64,000 nucleotides of DNA from Hydractinia symbiolongicarpus. Its lineage: Eukaryota; Cnidaria; Hydrozoa; Anthoathecata; Hydractiniidae. A model generated the notes under the pieces. The model was not told where the DNA came from, searched no databases, and was given only the letters and a program-made list of their open reading frames with translations. Position 1 is the first letter of the stretch. Each line of letters begins with the position of its first letter. The stretch is from NCBI RefSeq assembly GCF_029227915.1, contig NC_079887.1, positions 28,085,650-28,149,649 on the forward strand. Reading direction: 5' to 3'. A program made the translations under genes and the position numbers. Shown in pieces: positions 47,386-61,149 of this stretch.

Positions 47386-50300
47386 GAGACTTGTAGTTTT
47401 TAAAAATGTTTTTATTTTTGATGAGACGCTGAATAAAAGAAGTTTAATCGCCGGCAAACGAAAACCCGCGATTTCCCGTAAATCACGGCTTGGCACGTGT
47501 AGTCGAATGTATACAAAGAAAGTACCCTGTGAGTAAACTCATTTCCAGAACGATTTTTTAAATTATTTTTTCACCACTAAAGCCCATGAGATTTGTAGTT
47601 TTTAAAAATGTTTTCATTTTTGATGAGACGCTGAATAAAAGCAGTTTAATCGCCGGCAAACGAAAACCTGCGATTTCCCTAAATCCCGGACTTGGCCCGT
47701 ATAGTCAAAAGTATACAAAGAAAGTACCCAGGGAGTAAACTCATTTCCAGAACGATTTTTTAAATTATATTTTCACCACTAAAACGCATGAGACTTGTAG
47801 TTTTCAAAAATGTTTTCATTTTTGATGAGACGCTGAATAAAAGAAGTTTAATCGCCGGCAAACGAAATCCCGCGTTTTCCCGTAAATCCGGGGCTTGGCC
47901 CGTATAGTCAAATGTATACAAAGAAAGTACCCAGGGAGTAAACTCATTTCCCGAACGATTTTTTAAATTTTTTTTTCACCACTAAAACGCATGAGACTTG
48001 TAGTTTTCAAAAATGTTTTCATTTTTGATGAGACGCTTAATGAAAGAGGTTTAATCGCCGGAAAACGAAAACCCGCGATTTCCCGTAAATCCCGGGCTTG
48101 GCCCGTATAGTCGAATGTATACAAAGAAAGTACCCTGTGAGTAAACTCATTTCTAGAACGATTTTTTAAATTATTTTTTCACCACTAAAACGCATCAGAC
48201 TTGTAGTGTTTAAAAATGTTTTCATTTTTGATGAGACGCTGAATAAAAGAAGTTTAATCGCCGGCAAACGAAAACCTGCGATTTCCCTAAATCCCGGACT
48301 TGGCCCGTATAGTCAAAAGTATACAAAGAAAGTACCCAGGGAGTAAACTCATTTCCAGAAGGATTTTTTAAATTATATTTTCACCACTAAAACGCATGAG
48401 ACTTGTAGTTTTCAAAAATGTTTTCATTTTTGATGAGACGCTGAATAAAAGAAGTTTAATCGCCGGCAAACGAAATCCCGCGTTTTCCCGTAAATCCTGG
48501 GCTTGGCCCGTATAGTCAAATGTATACAAAGAAAGTACCCAGGGAGTAAACTCATTTCCCGAACGATTTTTTAAATTACTTTTTCACCACTAAAACGCAT
48601 GAGACTTGTAGTTTTCAAAAATGTTTTCATTTTTGATGAGACGCTTAATGAAAGAGGTTTAATCGCGGGAAAACGAAAACCCGCGATTTCCCGTAAATCC
48701 CGGGCTTGGCACGTATAGTCGAATGTATACAAAGAAAGTACCCTGTGAGTAAACTCATTTCCAGAACAATTTTTTAAATTATTTTTTCACCACTAAAGCC
48801 CATGAGACTTGTAGTTTTTAAAAATGTTTTCATTTTTGATGAGACGCTTAATAAAAGAAGTTTAATCGCCGGCAAACGAAAACCCGCGATTTCCCGTAAA
48901 TCCCGGCATGGCCCGTATAGTCAAAAGTATACAAAGAAAGTACCCAGGGAGTAAACTCATTTCCCGAACGATTTTTTAAATTATTTTTTCACCACTAAAA
49001 CGCATAAGACTTGTAGTTTTTAAAAATGTTTTCATTTTTGATGAGACGCTGAATAAAAGCAGTTTAATCGCCGGCAAACGAAAACCTGCGATTTCCCGTA
49101 AATCCCAGCATGGCCCGTATAGTCAAAAGTATACAAAGAAAGTACCCAGGGAGTAAACTCATTTCCCGAACGATTTTTTAAATTATTTTTTCACCACTAA
49201 AACGCATGAGACTTGTAGTTTTCAAAAATGTTTTCATTTTTGATGAGACGCTGAATAAAAGCAGTTTAATCGCCGGCAAACGAAAACCTGCGATTTCCCT
49301 AATCCCCGGACTCGGCCCGTATAGTCAAAAGTATACAAAGAAAGTACCCAGGGAGTAAACTCATTTCCAGAACGATTTTTTAAATTATTTTTTCACCACT
49401 AAAACGCATAAGACTTGTAGTTTTTAAAAATGTTTTCATTTTTGATGAGACGCTGAATAAAAGAAGTTTAATCGCCGGCAAACGAAAACCTGCGATTTCC
49501 CTAAATCCTGGACTTGGCCCGTATAGTCAAAAGTATACAAAGAAAGTACCCAGGGAGTAAACTCATTTCCAGAACGATTTTTTAAATTATATTTTCACCA
49601 CTAAAACGCATGAGACTTGTAGTTTTTAAAAATGTTTTCATTTTTGATGAGACGCTGAATAAAAGAAGTTTAATCGCCGGCAAACGAAAACCCGCGATTT
49701 CCCGTAAATCCCGGCTTGGCCCGTATAGTCAAAAGTATACAAAGAAAGTACCCAGGGAGTAAACTCATTTCCCGAACGATTTTTTAAATTATTTTTTCAC
49801 CACTAAAACGCATGAGACTTGTAGTTTTCAAAAATGTTTTCATTTTTGATGAGACGCTGAATAAAAGCAGTTTAATCGCCGGCAAACGAAAACCTGCGAT
49901 TTCCCTAAATCCCGGACTCGGCCCGTATAGTCAAAAGTATACAAAGAAAGTACCCAGGGAGTAAACTCATTTCCCAAACGATTTTTTAAATTATTATTTC
50001 ACCACTAAAACGCACGAGACTTGTAGTTTTTAAAAATGTTTTCATTTTTGATGAGACGCTGAATAAAAGCAGCTTAATTGCCGGCAAACGAAAACCCGCG
50101 ATTTCCCGTAAATCCCGGGCTTGGCCCGTATAGTCAAAAGTATACAAAGAAAGTACCCAGGGAGTAAACTCATTTCCCGAACGATTTTTTATATTATTTT
50201 TTTACCACTAAACGCATGAGACTTGTAGTTTTCAAAAATATTTTCATATTTGATGGGACGCTGAATAAAAGAAGTTTAATCGCCGGCAAACGAAAATCCG

Positions 50301-50420
50301 CGATTTCCCGTAAATCCCGGACTCGGCCCGTATAGTCAAAAGTATACAAAGAAAGTACCCAGGGAGTAAACTCATTTCCCGAACGATTTTTTAAATTATT
50401 TTTTCACCACTAAAACGCAT
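47386..50420. repeat. 15-monomer block B' (3035 bp)
   Basis: It repeats 43135-46169 at a constant 4251-bp shift. Differences I found are few: CATGAG instead of CATCAG in the first monomer, TTTCTAGAACG near 48151, and GTTTTTAAAAATG at about 50028 in place of GTTTTCAAGAATG. After 50420 the copies part. Its last three monomers also form the start of the 11-mer below. Confidence 0.88.
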
Positions 50421-52040
50421 GAGACTTGTAGTTTTCAAAAATGTTTTCATTTTTGATGAGATGCTGAATAAAAGCAGTTTAATCGCCGGCAAACGAAAAC
50501 CCGCGATATCCCGTAAATCCTGGCTTGGCCCGTATAGTCAAAAGTATACAAAGAAAGTACCCAGGGAGTAAACTCATTTCCCAAACGATTTTTTAAATTA
50601 TTATTTCACCACTAAAACGCACGAGACTTGTAGTTTTCAAGAATGTTTTCATTTTTGATGAGACGCTGAATAAAAGCAGCTTAATTGCCGGCAAACGAAA
50701 ACCCGCGATTTCCCGTAAATCCCAGGCTTGGCCCGTATAGTCAAAAGTATACAAAGAAAGTACCCAGGGAGTAAACTCATTTCCCGAACGATTTTTTAAA
50801 TTACTTTTTCACCACTAAAACGCATGAGACTTGTAGTTTTTAAAAATGTTTTCATTTTTGATGAGACGCTGAATAAAAGAAGTTTAATTGCCGGCAAACA
50901 AAAACTTGCGATTTCCCGTAAATCCTGGACTCGGCCCGTATAGTCAAAAGTATGCAAAGAAAGTACCCAGGGAGTAAACTCATTTCCCGAACGATTTTTT
51001 AAATTATTATTTCACCACTAAAACGCATGAGACTTGTAGTTTTCAAGAATGTTTTCATTTTTGATGAGACGCTGAATAAAAGCAGCTTAATTGCCGGCAA
51101 ACGAAAACCCGCGATTTCCCGTAAATCCCGGGCTTGGCCCGTATAGTCAAAAGTATACAAAGAAAGTACCCAGGAAGTAAACTCATTTCCCGAACGATTT
51201 TTTATATTATTTTTTTACCACTAAACGCATGAGACTTGTAGTTTTCAAAAATATTTTCATATTTGATGGGACGCTGAATAAAAGAAGTTTAATCGCCGGC
51301 AAACGAAAATCCGCGATTTCCCGTAAATCCCGGACTCGGCCCGTATAGTCAAAAGTATACAAAGAAAGTACCCAGGGAGTAAACTCATTTCCCGAACGAT
51401 TTTTTAAATTATTTTTTCACCACTAAAGCCCATGAGACTTGTAGTTTTCAATAATGTTTTCATTTTTGATGAGACGCTTAATGAAAGAGGTTTAATCGCC
51501 GGCAAACGAAATCCCCCGTTTTCCCGTAAATCCGGGGCTTGGCCCGTATAGTCAAATGTATACAAAGAAAGTACCCAGGGAGTAAACTCATTTCCCGAAC
51601 GATTTTTTAAATTTTCTTTTCACCACTAAAACGCATGAGACTTGTAGTTTTCAAAAATGTTTTCATTTTTGATGAGACGCTTAATGAAAGAGGTTTAATC
51701 GCCGGAAAACGAAAACCCGCGATTTCCCGTAAATCCCGGGCTTGGCCCGTATAGTCGAATGTATACAAAGAAAGTACCCTGTGAGTAAACTCATTTCCAG
51801 AACGATTTTTTAAATTATTTTTCACCACTAAAACGCATCAGACTTGTAGTTTTTAAAAATGTTTTTATTTTTGATGAGACGCTGAATAAAAGAAGTTTAA
51901 TCGCCGGCAAACGAAAACCCGCGATTTCCCGTAAATCCCGGCTTCGCACGTATAGTCGAATTTATACAAAGAAAGTACCCAGGGAGTAAACTCATTTCCA
52001 GAACGATTTTTTAAATTATATTTTCACCACTAAAACGCAT
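49814..52040. repeat. 11-monomer HOR unit, copy 1 (2227 bp)
   Basis: It begins inside block B'. Markers are GATGAGATGCTG with CGCGATATCCC (50457-50515), CAAAAACTTGCG (about 50900), GTATGCAAAG (about 50951), the T-rich end AAATTTTCTTTTCACC (about 51610) and GGCTTCGCACG (about 51942). All recur 2227 bp downstream. Confidence 0.9.
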
Positions 52041-54267
52041 AAGACTTGTAGTTTTCAAAAATGTTTTCATTTTTGATGAGACGCTGAATAAAAGCAGTTT
52101 AATCGCCGGCAAACGAAAACCTGCGATTTCCCTAAATCCCGGACTCGGCCCGTATAGTCAAAAGTATACAAAGAAAGTACCCAGGGAGTAAACTCATTTC
52201 CCAAACGATTTTTTAAATTATTATTTCACCACTAAAACGCACGAGACTTGTAGTTTTCAAGAATGTTTTCATTTTTGATGAGACGCTGAATAAAAGCAGC
52301 TTAATTGCCGGCAAACGAAAACCCGCGATTTCCCGTAAATCCCGGGCTTGGCCCGTATAGTCAAAAGTATACAAAGAAAGTACCCAGGGAGTAAACTCAT
52401 TTCCCGAACGATTTTTTATATTATTTTTTTACCACTAAACGCATGAGACTTGTAGTTTTCAAAAATATTTTCATATTTGATGGGACGCTGAATAAAAGAA
52501 GTTTAATCGCCGGCAAACGAAAATCCGCGATTTCCCGTAAATCCCGGACTCGGCCCGTATAGTCAAAAGTATACAAAGAAAGTACCCAGGGAGTAAACTC
52601 ATTTCCCGAACGATTTTTTAAATTATTTTTTCACCACTAAAACGCATGAGACTTGTAGTTTTCAAAAATGTTTTCATTTTTGATGAGATGCTGAATAAAA
52701 GCAGTTTAATCGCCGGCAAACGAAAACCCGCGATATCCCGTAAATCCTGGCTTGGCCCGTATAGTCAAAAGTATACAAAGAAAGTACCCAGGGAGTAAAC
52801 TCATTTCCCAAACGATTTTTTAAATTATTATTTCACCACTAAAACGCACGAGACTTGTAGTTTTCAAGAATGTTTTCATTTTTGATGAGACGCTGAATAA
52901 AAGCAGCTTAATTGCCGGCAAACGAAAACCCGCGATTTCCCGTAAATCCCAGGCTTGGCCCGTATAGTCAAAAGTATACAAAGAAAGTACCCAGGGAGTA
53001 AACTCATTTCCCGAACGATTTTTTAAATTACTTTTTCACCACTAAAACGCATGAGACTTGTAGTTTTTAAAAATGTTTTCATTTTTGATGAGACGCTGAA
53101 TAAAAGAAGTTTAATTGCCGGCAAACAAAAACTTGCGATTTCCCGTAAATCCTGGACTCGGCCCGTATAGTCAAAAGTATGCAAAGAAAGTACCCAGGGA
53201 GTAAACTCATTTCCCGAACGATTTTTTAAATTATTATTTCACCACTAAAACGCATGAGACTTGTAGTTTTCAAGAATGTTTTCATTTTTGATGAGACGCT
53301 GAATAAAAGCAGCTTAATTGCCGGCAAACGAAAACCCGCGATTTCCCGTAAATCCCGGGCTTGGCCCGTATAGTCAAAAGTATACAAAGAAAGTACCCAG
53401 GAAGTAAACTCATTTCCCGAACGATTTTTTATATTATTTTTTTACCACTAAACGCATGAGACTTGTAGTTTTCAAAAATATTTTCATATTTGATGGGACG
53501 CTGAATAAAAGAAGTTTAATCGCCGGCAAACGAAAATCCGCGATTTCCCGTAAATCCCGGACTCGGCCCGTATAGTCAAAAGTATACAAAGAAAGTACCC
53601 AGGGAGTAAACTCATTTCCCGAACGATTTTTTAAATTATTTTTTCACCACTAAAGCCCATGAGACTTGTAGTTTTCAATAATGTTTTCATTTTTGATGAG
53701 ACGCTTAATGAAAGAGGTTTAATCGCCGGCAAACGAAATCCCCCGTTTTCCCGTAAATCCGGGGCTTGGCCCGTATAGTCAAATGTATACAAAGAAAGTA
53801 CCCAGGGAGTAAACTCATTTCCCGAACGATTTTTTAAATTTTCTTTTCACCACTAAAACGCATGAGACTTGTAGTTTTCAAAAATGTTTTCATTTTTGAT
53901 GAGACGCTTAATGAAAGAGGTTTAATCGCCGGAAAACGAAAACCCGCGATTTCCCGTAAATCCCGGGCTTGGCCCGTATAGTCGAATGTATACAAAGAAA
54001 GTACCCTGTGAGTAAACTCATTTCCAGAACGATTTTTTAAATTATTTTTCACCACTAAAACGCATCAGACTTGTAGTTTTTAAAAATGTTTTTATTTTTG
54101 ATGAGACGCTGAATAAAAGAAGTTTAATCGCCGGCAAACGAAAACCCGCGATTTCCCGTAAATCCCGGCTTCGCACGTATAGTCGAATGTATACAAAGAA
54201 AGTACCCAGGGAGTAAACTCATTTCCAGAACGATTTTTTAAATTATATTTTCACCACTAAAACGCAT
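52041..54267. repeat. 11-monomer HOR unit, copy 2 (2227 bp)
   Basis: It repeats 49814-52040 in tandem. Differences found: CATAAG against CATGAG at the start, GTTTTCAAGAATG against GTTTTTAAAAATG in the second monomer, and GAATGTATAC near 54184 against GAATTTATAC near 51957. Confidence 0.9.
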
Positions 54268-55481
54268 GAGACTTGTAGTTTTTAAAAATGTTTTCATTTT
54301 TGATGAGACGCTGAATAAAAGAAGTTTAATCGCCGGCAAACGAAAACCCGCGATTTCCCGTAAATCCCGGCATGGCCCGTATAGTCAAAAGTATACAAAG
54401 AAAGTACCCAGGGAGTAAACTCATTTCCCGAACGATTTTTTAAATTATTTTTTCACCACTAAAACGCATGAGACTTGTAGTTTTCAAAAATGTTTTCATT
54501 TTTGATGAGACGCTGAATAAAAGCAGTTTAATTGCCGGCAAACGAAAACCTGCGATTTCCCTAAATCCCGGACTTGGCCCGTATAGTCAAAAGTATACAA
54601 AGAAAGTACCCAGGGAGTAAACTCATTTCCAGAACGATTTTTTAAATTATATTTTCACCACTAAAACGCATGAGACTTGTAGTTTTCAAAAATGTTTTCA
54701 TTTTTGATGAGACGCTGAATAAAAGAAGTTTAATCGCCGGCAAACGAAATCCCGCGTTTTCCCATAAATCCGGGGCTTGGCCCGTATAGTCAAATGTATA
54801 CAAAGAAAGTACCCAGGGAGTAAACTCATTTCCCGAACGATTTTTTAAATTTTTTTTTCACCACTAAAACGCATGAGACTTGTAGTTTTCAAAAATGTTT
54901 TCATTTTTGATGAGACGCTTAATGAAAGAGGTTTAATCGCCGGAAAACGAAAACCCGCGATTTCCCGTAAATCCCGGGCTTGGCCCGTATAGTCGAATGT
55001 ATACAAAGAAAGTACCCTGTGAGTAAACTCATTTCCAGAACGATTTTTTAAATTATTTTTTCACCACTAAAACGCATCAGACTTGTAGTTTTTAAAAATG
55101 TTTTTATTTTTGATGAGACGCTGAATAAAAGAAGTTTAATCGCCGGCAAACGAAAACCCGCGATTTCCCGTAAATCCCGGCTTGGCACGTATAGTCGAAT
55201 GTATACAAAGAAAGTACCCTGTGAGTAAACTCATTTCCAGAACGATTTTTTAAATTATTTTTTCACCACTAAAGCCCATGAGACTTGTAGTTTTTAAAAA
55301 TGTTTTCATTTTTGATGAGACGCTGAATAAAAGCAGTTTAATCGCCGGCAAACGAAAACCTGCGATTTCCCTAAATCCCGGACACGGCCCGTATAGTCAA
55401 TAGTATACAAAGAAAGTACCCAGGGAGTAAACTCATTTCCAGAACGATTTTTTAAATTATATTTTCACCACTAAAACGCAT
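54268..55481. repeat. 6-monomer unit (1214 bp)
   Basis: Its first four monomers recur at 55482-56290, including the markers CCCGGCATGGCCCG (54368) and TTTTCCCATAAATCC (54757). The fifth and sixth monomers do not recur in the second copy. Confidence 0.84.
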
Positions 55482-56291
55482 GAGACTTGTAGTTTTTAAA
55501 AATGTTTTCATTTTTGATGAGACGCTGAATAAAAGAAGTTTAATCGCCGGCAAACGAAAACCCGCGATTTCCCGTAAATCCCGGCATGGCCCGTATAGTC
55601 AAAAGTATACAAAGAAAGTACCCAGGGAGTAAACTCATTTCCCGAACGATTTTTTAAATTATTTTTTCACCACTAAAACGCATGAGACTTGTAGTTTTCA
55701 AAAATGTTTTCATTTTTGATGAGACGCTGAATAAAAGCAGTTTAATCGCCGGCAAACGAAAACCTGCGATTTCCCTAAATCCCGGACTTGGCCCGTATAG
55801 TCAAAAGTATACAAAGAAAGTACCCAGGGAGTAAACTCATTTCCAGAACGATTTTTTAAATTATATTTTCACCACTAAAACGCATGAGACTTGTAGTTTT
55901 CAAAAATGTTTTCATTTTTGATGAGACGCTGAATAAAAGAAGTTTAATCGCCGGCAAACGAAATCCCGCGTTTTCCCATAAATCCGGGGCTTGGCCCGTA
56001 TAGTCAAATGTATACAAAGAAAGTACCCAGGGAGTAAACTCATTTCCCGAACGATTTTTTAAATTTTTTTTTCACCACTAAAACGCATGAGACTTGTAGT
56101 TTTCAAAAATGTTTTCATTTTTGATGAGACGCTTAATGAAAGAGGTTTAATCGCCGGAAAACGAAAACCCGCGATTTCCCGTAAATCCCGGGCTTGGCCC
56201 GTATAGTCGAATGTATACAAAGAAAGTACCCTGTGAGTAAACTCATTTCCAGAACGATTTTTTAAATTATTTTTTCACCACTAAAACGCAT
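55482..56291. repeat. Partial second copy of the 6-mer (four monomers)
   Basis: It matches 54268-55076 at a 1214-bp shift (CCCATAAATCC marker at about 55975). At 56292 a CATCAGACTTG/GTGTTT monomer with GAATAAAAAAAG replaces the expected GTTTTTATTTTTG monomer. Confidence 0.82.
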
Positions 56292-58112
56292 CAGACTTGT
56301 AGTGTTTAAAAATGTTTTCATTTTTGATGAGACGCTGAATAAAAAAAGTTTAATCGCCGGCAAACGAAAACCTGCGATTTCCCTAAATCCCGGACTTGGC
56401 CCGTATAGGCAAAAGTATACAAAGAAAGTACCCAGGGAGTAAACTCATTTCCAGAACGATTTTTTAAATTATATTTTCACCACTAAAACGCATGAGACTT
56501 GTAGTTTTCAAAAATGTTTTCATTTTTGATGAGACGCTGAATAAAAGAAGTTTAATCGCCGGCAAACGAAATCCCGCGTTTTCCCGTAAATCCGGGGCTT
56601 GGCCCGTATAGTCAAATGTATACAAAGAAAGTACCCAGGGAGTAAACTCATTTCCCGAACGATTTTTTAAATCTTTTTTTCACCACTAAAACGCATGAGA
56701 CTTGTAGTTTTCAAAAATGTTTTCATTTTTGATAAGACGCTTAATGAAAGAGGTTTAATCGCCGGAAAACGAAAACCCGCGATTTCCCGTAAATCCCGGC
56801 TTGGCCCGTATAGTCAAAAGTATACAAAGAAAGTACCCAGGGAGTAAACTCATTTCCCGAACGATTTTTTAAATTATTTTTTCACCACTAAAACGCATGA
56901 GACTTGTAGTTTTCAAAAATGTTTTCATTTTTGATGAGACGCTGAATAAAAGCAGTTTAATCGCCGGCAAACGAAAACCTGCGATTTCCCTAAATCCCGG
57001 ACTCGGCCCGTATAGTCAAAAGTATACAAAGAAAGTACCCAGGGAGTAAACTCATTTCCCAAACGATTTTTTAAATTATTATTTCACCACTAAAACGCAC
57101 GAGACTTGTAGTTTTCAAGAATGTTTTCATTTTTGATGAGACGCTGAATAAAAGCAGCTTAATTGCCGGCAAACGAAAACCCGCGATTTCCCGTAAATCC
57201 CGGGCTTGGCCCGTATAGTCAAAAGTATACAAAGAAAGTACCCAGGGAGTAAACTCATTTCCCGAACGATTTTTTATATTATTTTTTTACCACTAAACGC
57301 ATGAGACTTGTAGTTTTCAAAAATATTTTCACATTTGATGGGACGCTGAATAAAAGAAGTTTAATCGCCGGCAAACGAAAATCCGCGATTTCCCGTAAAT
57401 CCCGGACTCGGCCCGTATAGTCAAAAGTATACAAAGAAAGTACCCAGGGAGTAAACTCATTTCCCGAACGATTTTTTAAATTATTTTTTTACCACTAAAA
57501 CGCATGAGACTTGTAGTTTTCAAAAATGTTTTCATTTTTGATGAGATGCTGAATAAAAGCAGTTTAATCGCCGGCAAACGAAAACCCGCGATTTCCCGTA
57601 AATCCCGGCTTGGCCCGTATAGTCAAAAGTATACAAAGAAAGTACCCAGGGAGTAAACTCATTTCCCAAACGATTTTTTAAATTATTATTTCACCACTAA
57701 AACGCACGAGACTTGTAGTTTTCAAGAATGTTTTCATTTTTGATGAGACGCTGAATAAAAGCAGCTTAATTGCCGGCAAACGAAAACCCGCGATTTCCCG
57801 TAAATCCCGGGCTTGGCCCGTATAGTCAAAAGTATACAAAGAAAGTACCCAGGGAGTAAACTCATTTCCCGAACGATTTTTTATATTATTTTTTTACCAC
57901 TAAACGCATGAGACTTGTAGTTTTCAAAAATGTTTTCATTTTTGATGAGACGCTTAATGAAAGAGGTTTAATCGCCGGAAAACGAAAACCCGCGATTTCC
58001 CGTAAATCCCGGGCTTGGCCCGTATAGTCGAATGTATACAAAGAAAGTACCCTGTGAGTAAACTCATTTCCAGAACGATTTTTTAAATTACTTTTTCACC
58101 ACTAAAACGCAT
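56292..58112. repeat. 9-monomer unit opening with the GAATAAAAAAAG monomer
   Basis: The opening monomer carries GAATAAAAAAAG and CCGTATAGGCAAAAG. The same opener recurs at 58113, 61353 and 63378. After two further monomers that match the 58113 block, the unit passes into older types (GTTTTCAAGAATG, GATGGGACG, GATGAGATGCTG), so it is a mosaic. Confidence 0.78.
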
Positions 58113-59935
58113 CAGACTTGTAGTGTTTAAAAATGTTTTCATTTTTGATGAGACGCTGAATAAAAAAAGTTTAATCGCCGGCAAACGAAAACCTGCGATT
58201 TCCCTAAATCCCGGACTTGGCCCGTATAGGCAAAAGTATACAAAGAAAGTACCCAGGGAGTAAACTCATTTCCAGAACGATTTTTTAAATTATATTTTCA
58301 CCACTAAAACGCATGAGACTTGTAGTTTTCAAAAATGTTTTCATTTTTGAGGAGACGCTGAATAAAAGAAGTTTAATCGCCGGCAAACGAAATCCCGCGT
58401 TTTCCCGTAAATCCGGGGCTTGGCCCGTATAGTCAAATGTATACAAAGAAAGTACCCAGGGAGTAAACTCATTTCCCGAACGATTTTTTAAATCTTTTTT
58501 TCACCACTAAAACGCATGAGACTTGTAGTTTTCAAAAATGTTTTCATTTTTGATGAGACGCTTAATGAAAGAGGTTTAATCGCCGGAAAACGAAAACCCG
58601 CGATTTCCCGTAAATCCCGGGCTTGGCCCGTATAGTCGAATGTATACAAAGAAAGTACCCTGTGAGTAAACTCATTTCCAGAACGATTTTTTAAATTATT
58701 TTTTCACCACTAAAACGCATCAGACTTGTAGTTTTTAAAAATGTTTTTACTTTTGATGAGACGCTGAATAAAAGAAGTTTAATCGCCGGCAAACGAAAAC
58801 CCGCGATTTCCCGTAAATCAAGGCTTGGCACGTATAGTCGAATGTATACAAAGAAAGTACCCTGTGAGTAAACTCATTTCCAGAACGATTTTTTAAATTA
58901 TTTTTTCACCACTAAAGCCCATGAGACTTGTAGTTTTTAAAAATGTTTTCATTTTTGATGAGACGCTGAATAAAAGCAGTTTAATCGCCGGCAAACGAAA
59001 ACCTGCGATTTCCCTAAATCCCGGACTTGGCCCGTATAGTCAAAAGTATACAAAGAAAGTACCCAGGGAGTAAACTCATTTCCAGAACGATTTTTTAAAT
59101 TATATTTTCACCACTAAAACGCATGAGACTTGTAGTTTTCAAAAATGTTTTCATTTTTGATGAGACGCTGAATAAAAGAAGTTTAATCGCCGGCAAACGA
59201 AATCCCGCGTTTTCCCGTAAATCCGGGGCTTGGCCCGTACAGTCAAATGTATACAAAGAAAGTACCCAGGGAGTAAACTCATTTCCCGAACGATTTTTTA
59301 AATTTTTTTTTCACCACTAAAACGCATGAGACTTGTAGTTTGCAAAAATGTTTTCATTTTTGATGAGACGCTTAATGAAAGAGGTTTAATCGCCGGAAAA
59401 CGAAAACCCGCGATTTCCCGTAAATCCCGGGCTTGGCCCGTATAGTCGAATGTATACAAAGAAAGTACCCTGTGAGTAAACTCATTTCCAGAACGATTTT
59501 TTAAATTATTTTTTCACCACTAAAACGCATCAGACTTGTAGTGTTTAAAAATGTTTTCATTTTTGATGAGACGCTGAATAAAAGAAGTTTAATCGCCGGC
59601 AAACGAAAACCTGCGATTTCCCTAAATCCCGGACTTGGCCCGTATAGTCAAAAGTATACAAAGAAAGTACCCAGGGAGTAAACTCATTTCCAGAACGATT
59701 TTTTAAATTATATTTTCACCACTAAAACGCATGAGACTTGTAGTTTTCAAAAATGTTTTCATTTTTGATGAGACGCTGAATAAAAGAAGTTTAATCGCCG
59801 GCAAACGAAATCCCGCGTTTTCCCATAAATCTGGGGCTTGGCCCGTATAGTCAAATGTATACAAAGAAAGTACCCAGGGAGTAAACTCATTTCCCGAACG
59901 ATTTTTCAAATTTTTTTTTCACCACTAAAACGCAT
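58113..59935. repeat. 10-monomer unit, copy 1 (matches to about 60138)
   Basis: It repeats at 61353 with a 3240-bp shift. Shared markers are the GAATAAAAAAAG opener, ATCAAGGCTTGGCACG (58816) and CCGTACAGTCAAATG (about 59237). Private changes are TTTGAGGAGACG near 58347, GTTTTTACTTTTG near 58744 and GTTTGCAAAAATG near 59338. The match runs into the first trimer below. Confidence 0.82.
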
Positions 59936-60542
59936 GAGACTTGTAGTTTTCAAAAATGTTTTCATTTTTGATGAGACGCTTAATGAAAGAGGTTTAATCG
60001 CCGGAAAACGAAAACCCGCGATTTCCCGTAAATCCCGGGCTTGGCCCGTATAGTCGAATGTATACAAAGAAAGTACCCTGTGAGTAAACTCATTTCCAGA
60101 ACGATTTTTTAAATTATTTTTTCACCACTAAAACGCATCAGACTTGTAGTTTTTAAAAATGTTTTTATTTTTGATGAGACGCTGAATAAAAGAAGTTTAA
60201 TCGCCGGCAAACGAAAACCCGCGATTTCCCGTAAATCAAGGCTTGGCACGTATAGTCGAATGTATACAAAGAAAGTACCCTGTGAGTAAACTCATTTCCA
60301 GAACGATTTTTTAAATTATTTTTTCACCACTAAAGCCCATGAGACTTGTAGTTTTTAAAAATGTTTTCATTTTTGATGAGACGCTGAATAAAAGCAGTTT
60401 AATCGCCGGCAAACGAAAACCTGCGATTTCCCTAAATCCCGGACTTGGCCCGTATAGTCAAATGTATACAAAGAAAGTACCCAGGGAGTAAACTCATTTC
60501 CCGAACGATTTTTTAAATTTTTTTTTCACCACTAAAACGCAT
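59936..60542. repeat. 3-monomer unit, copy 1 (607 bp)
   Basis: Order: TAATGAAAGAGG monomer; CATCAGACTTG monomer with GTTTTTATTTTTG and ATCAAGGCTTGGCACG; GCCCATGAG monomer with GTCAAATG and a long T run at its end. The next 607 bp repeat it. Confidence 0.88.
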
Positions 60543-61149
60543 GAGACTTGTAGTTTTCAAAAATGTTTTCATTTTTGATGAGACGCTTAATGAAAGAGGT
60601 TTAATCGCCGGAAAACGAAAACCCGCGATTTCCCGTAAATCCCGGGCTTGGCCCGTATAGTCGAATGTATACAAAGAAAGTACCCTGTGAGTAAACTCAT
60701 TTCCAGAACGATTTTTTAAATTATTTTTTCACCACTAAAACGCATCAGACTTGTAGTTTTTAAAAATGTTTTTATTTTTGATGAGACGCTGAATAAAAGA
60801 AGTTTAATCGCCGGCAAACGAAAACCCGCGATTTCCCGTAAATCAAGGCTTGGCACGTATAGTCGAATGTATACAAAGAAAGTACCCTGTGAGTAAACTC
60901 ATTTCCAGAACGATTTTTTAAATTATTTTTTCACCACTAAAGCCCATGAGACTTGTAGTTTTTAAAAATGTTTTCATTTTTGATGAGACGCTGAATAAAA
61001 GCAGTTTAATCGCCGGCAAACGAAAACCTGCGATTTCCCTAAATCCCGGACTTGGCCCGTATAGTCAAATGTATACAAAGAAAGTACCCAGGGAGTAAAC
61101 TCATTTCCGGAACGATTTTTTAAATTTTTTTTTCACCACTAAAACGCAT
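60543..61149. repeat. 3-monomer unit, copy 2 (607 bp)
   Basis: It repeats 59936-60542. A private change is TTTCCGGAACG near 61107 against TTTCCCGAACG. The last monomer of the trimer is itself a hybrid: its start is like 58922, but from GTCAAATG onward it is like the monomer that normally follows. Confidence 0.87.
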
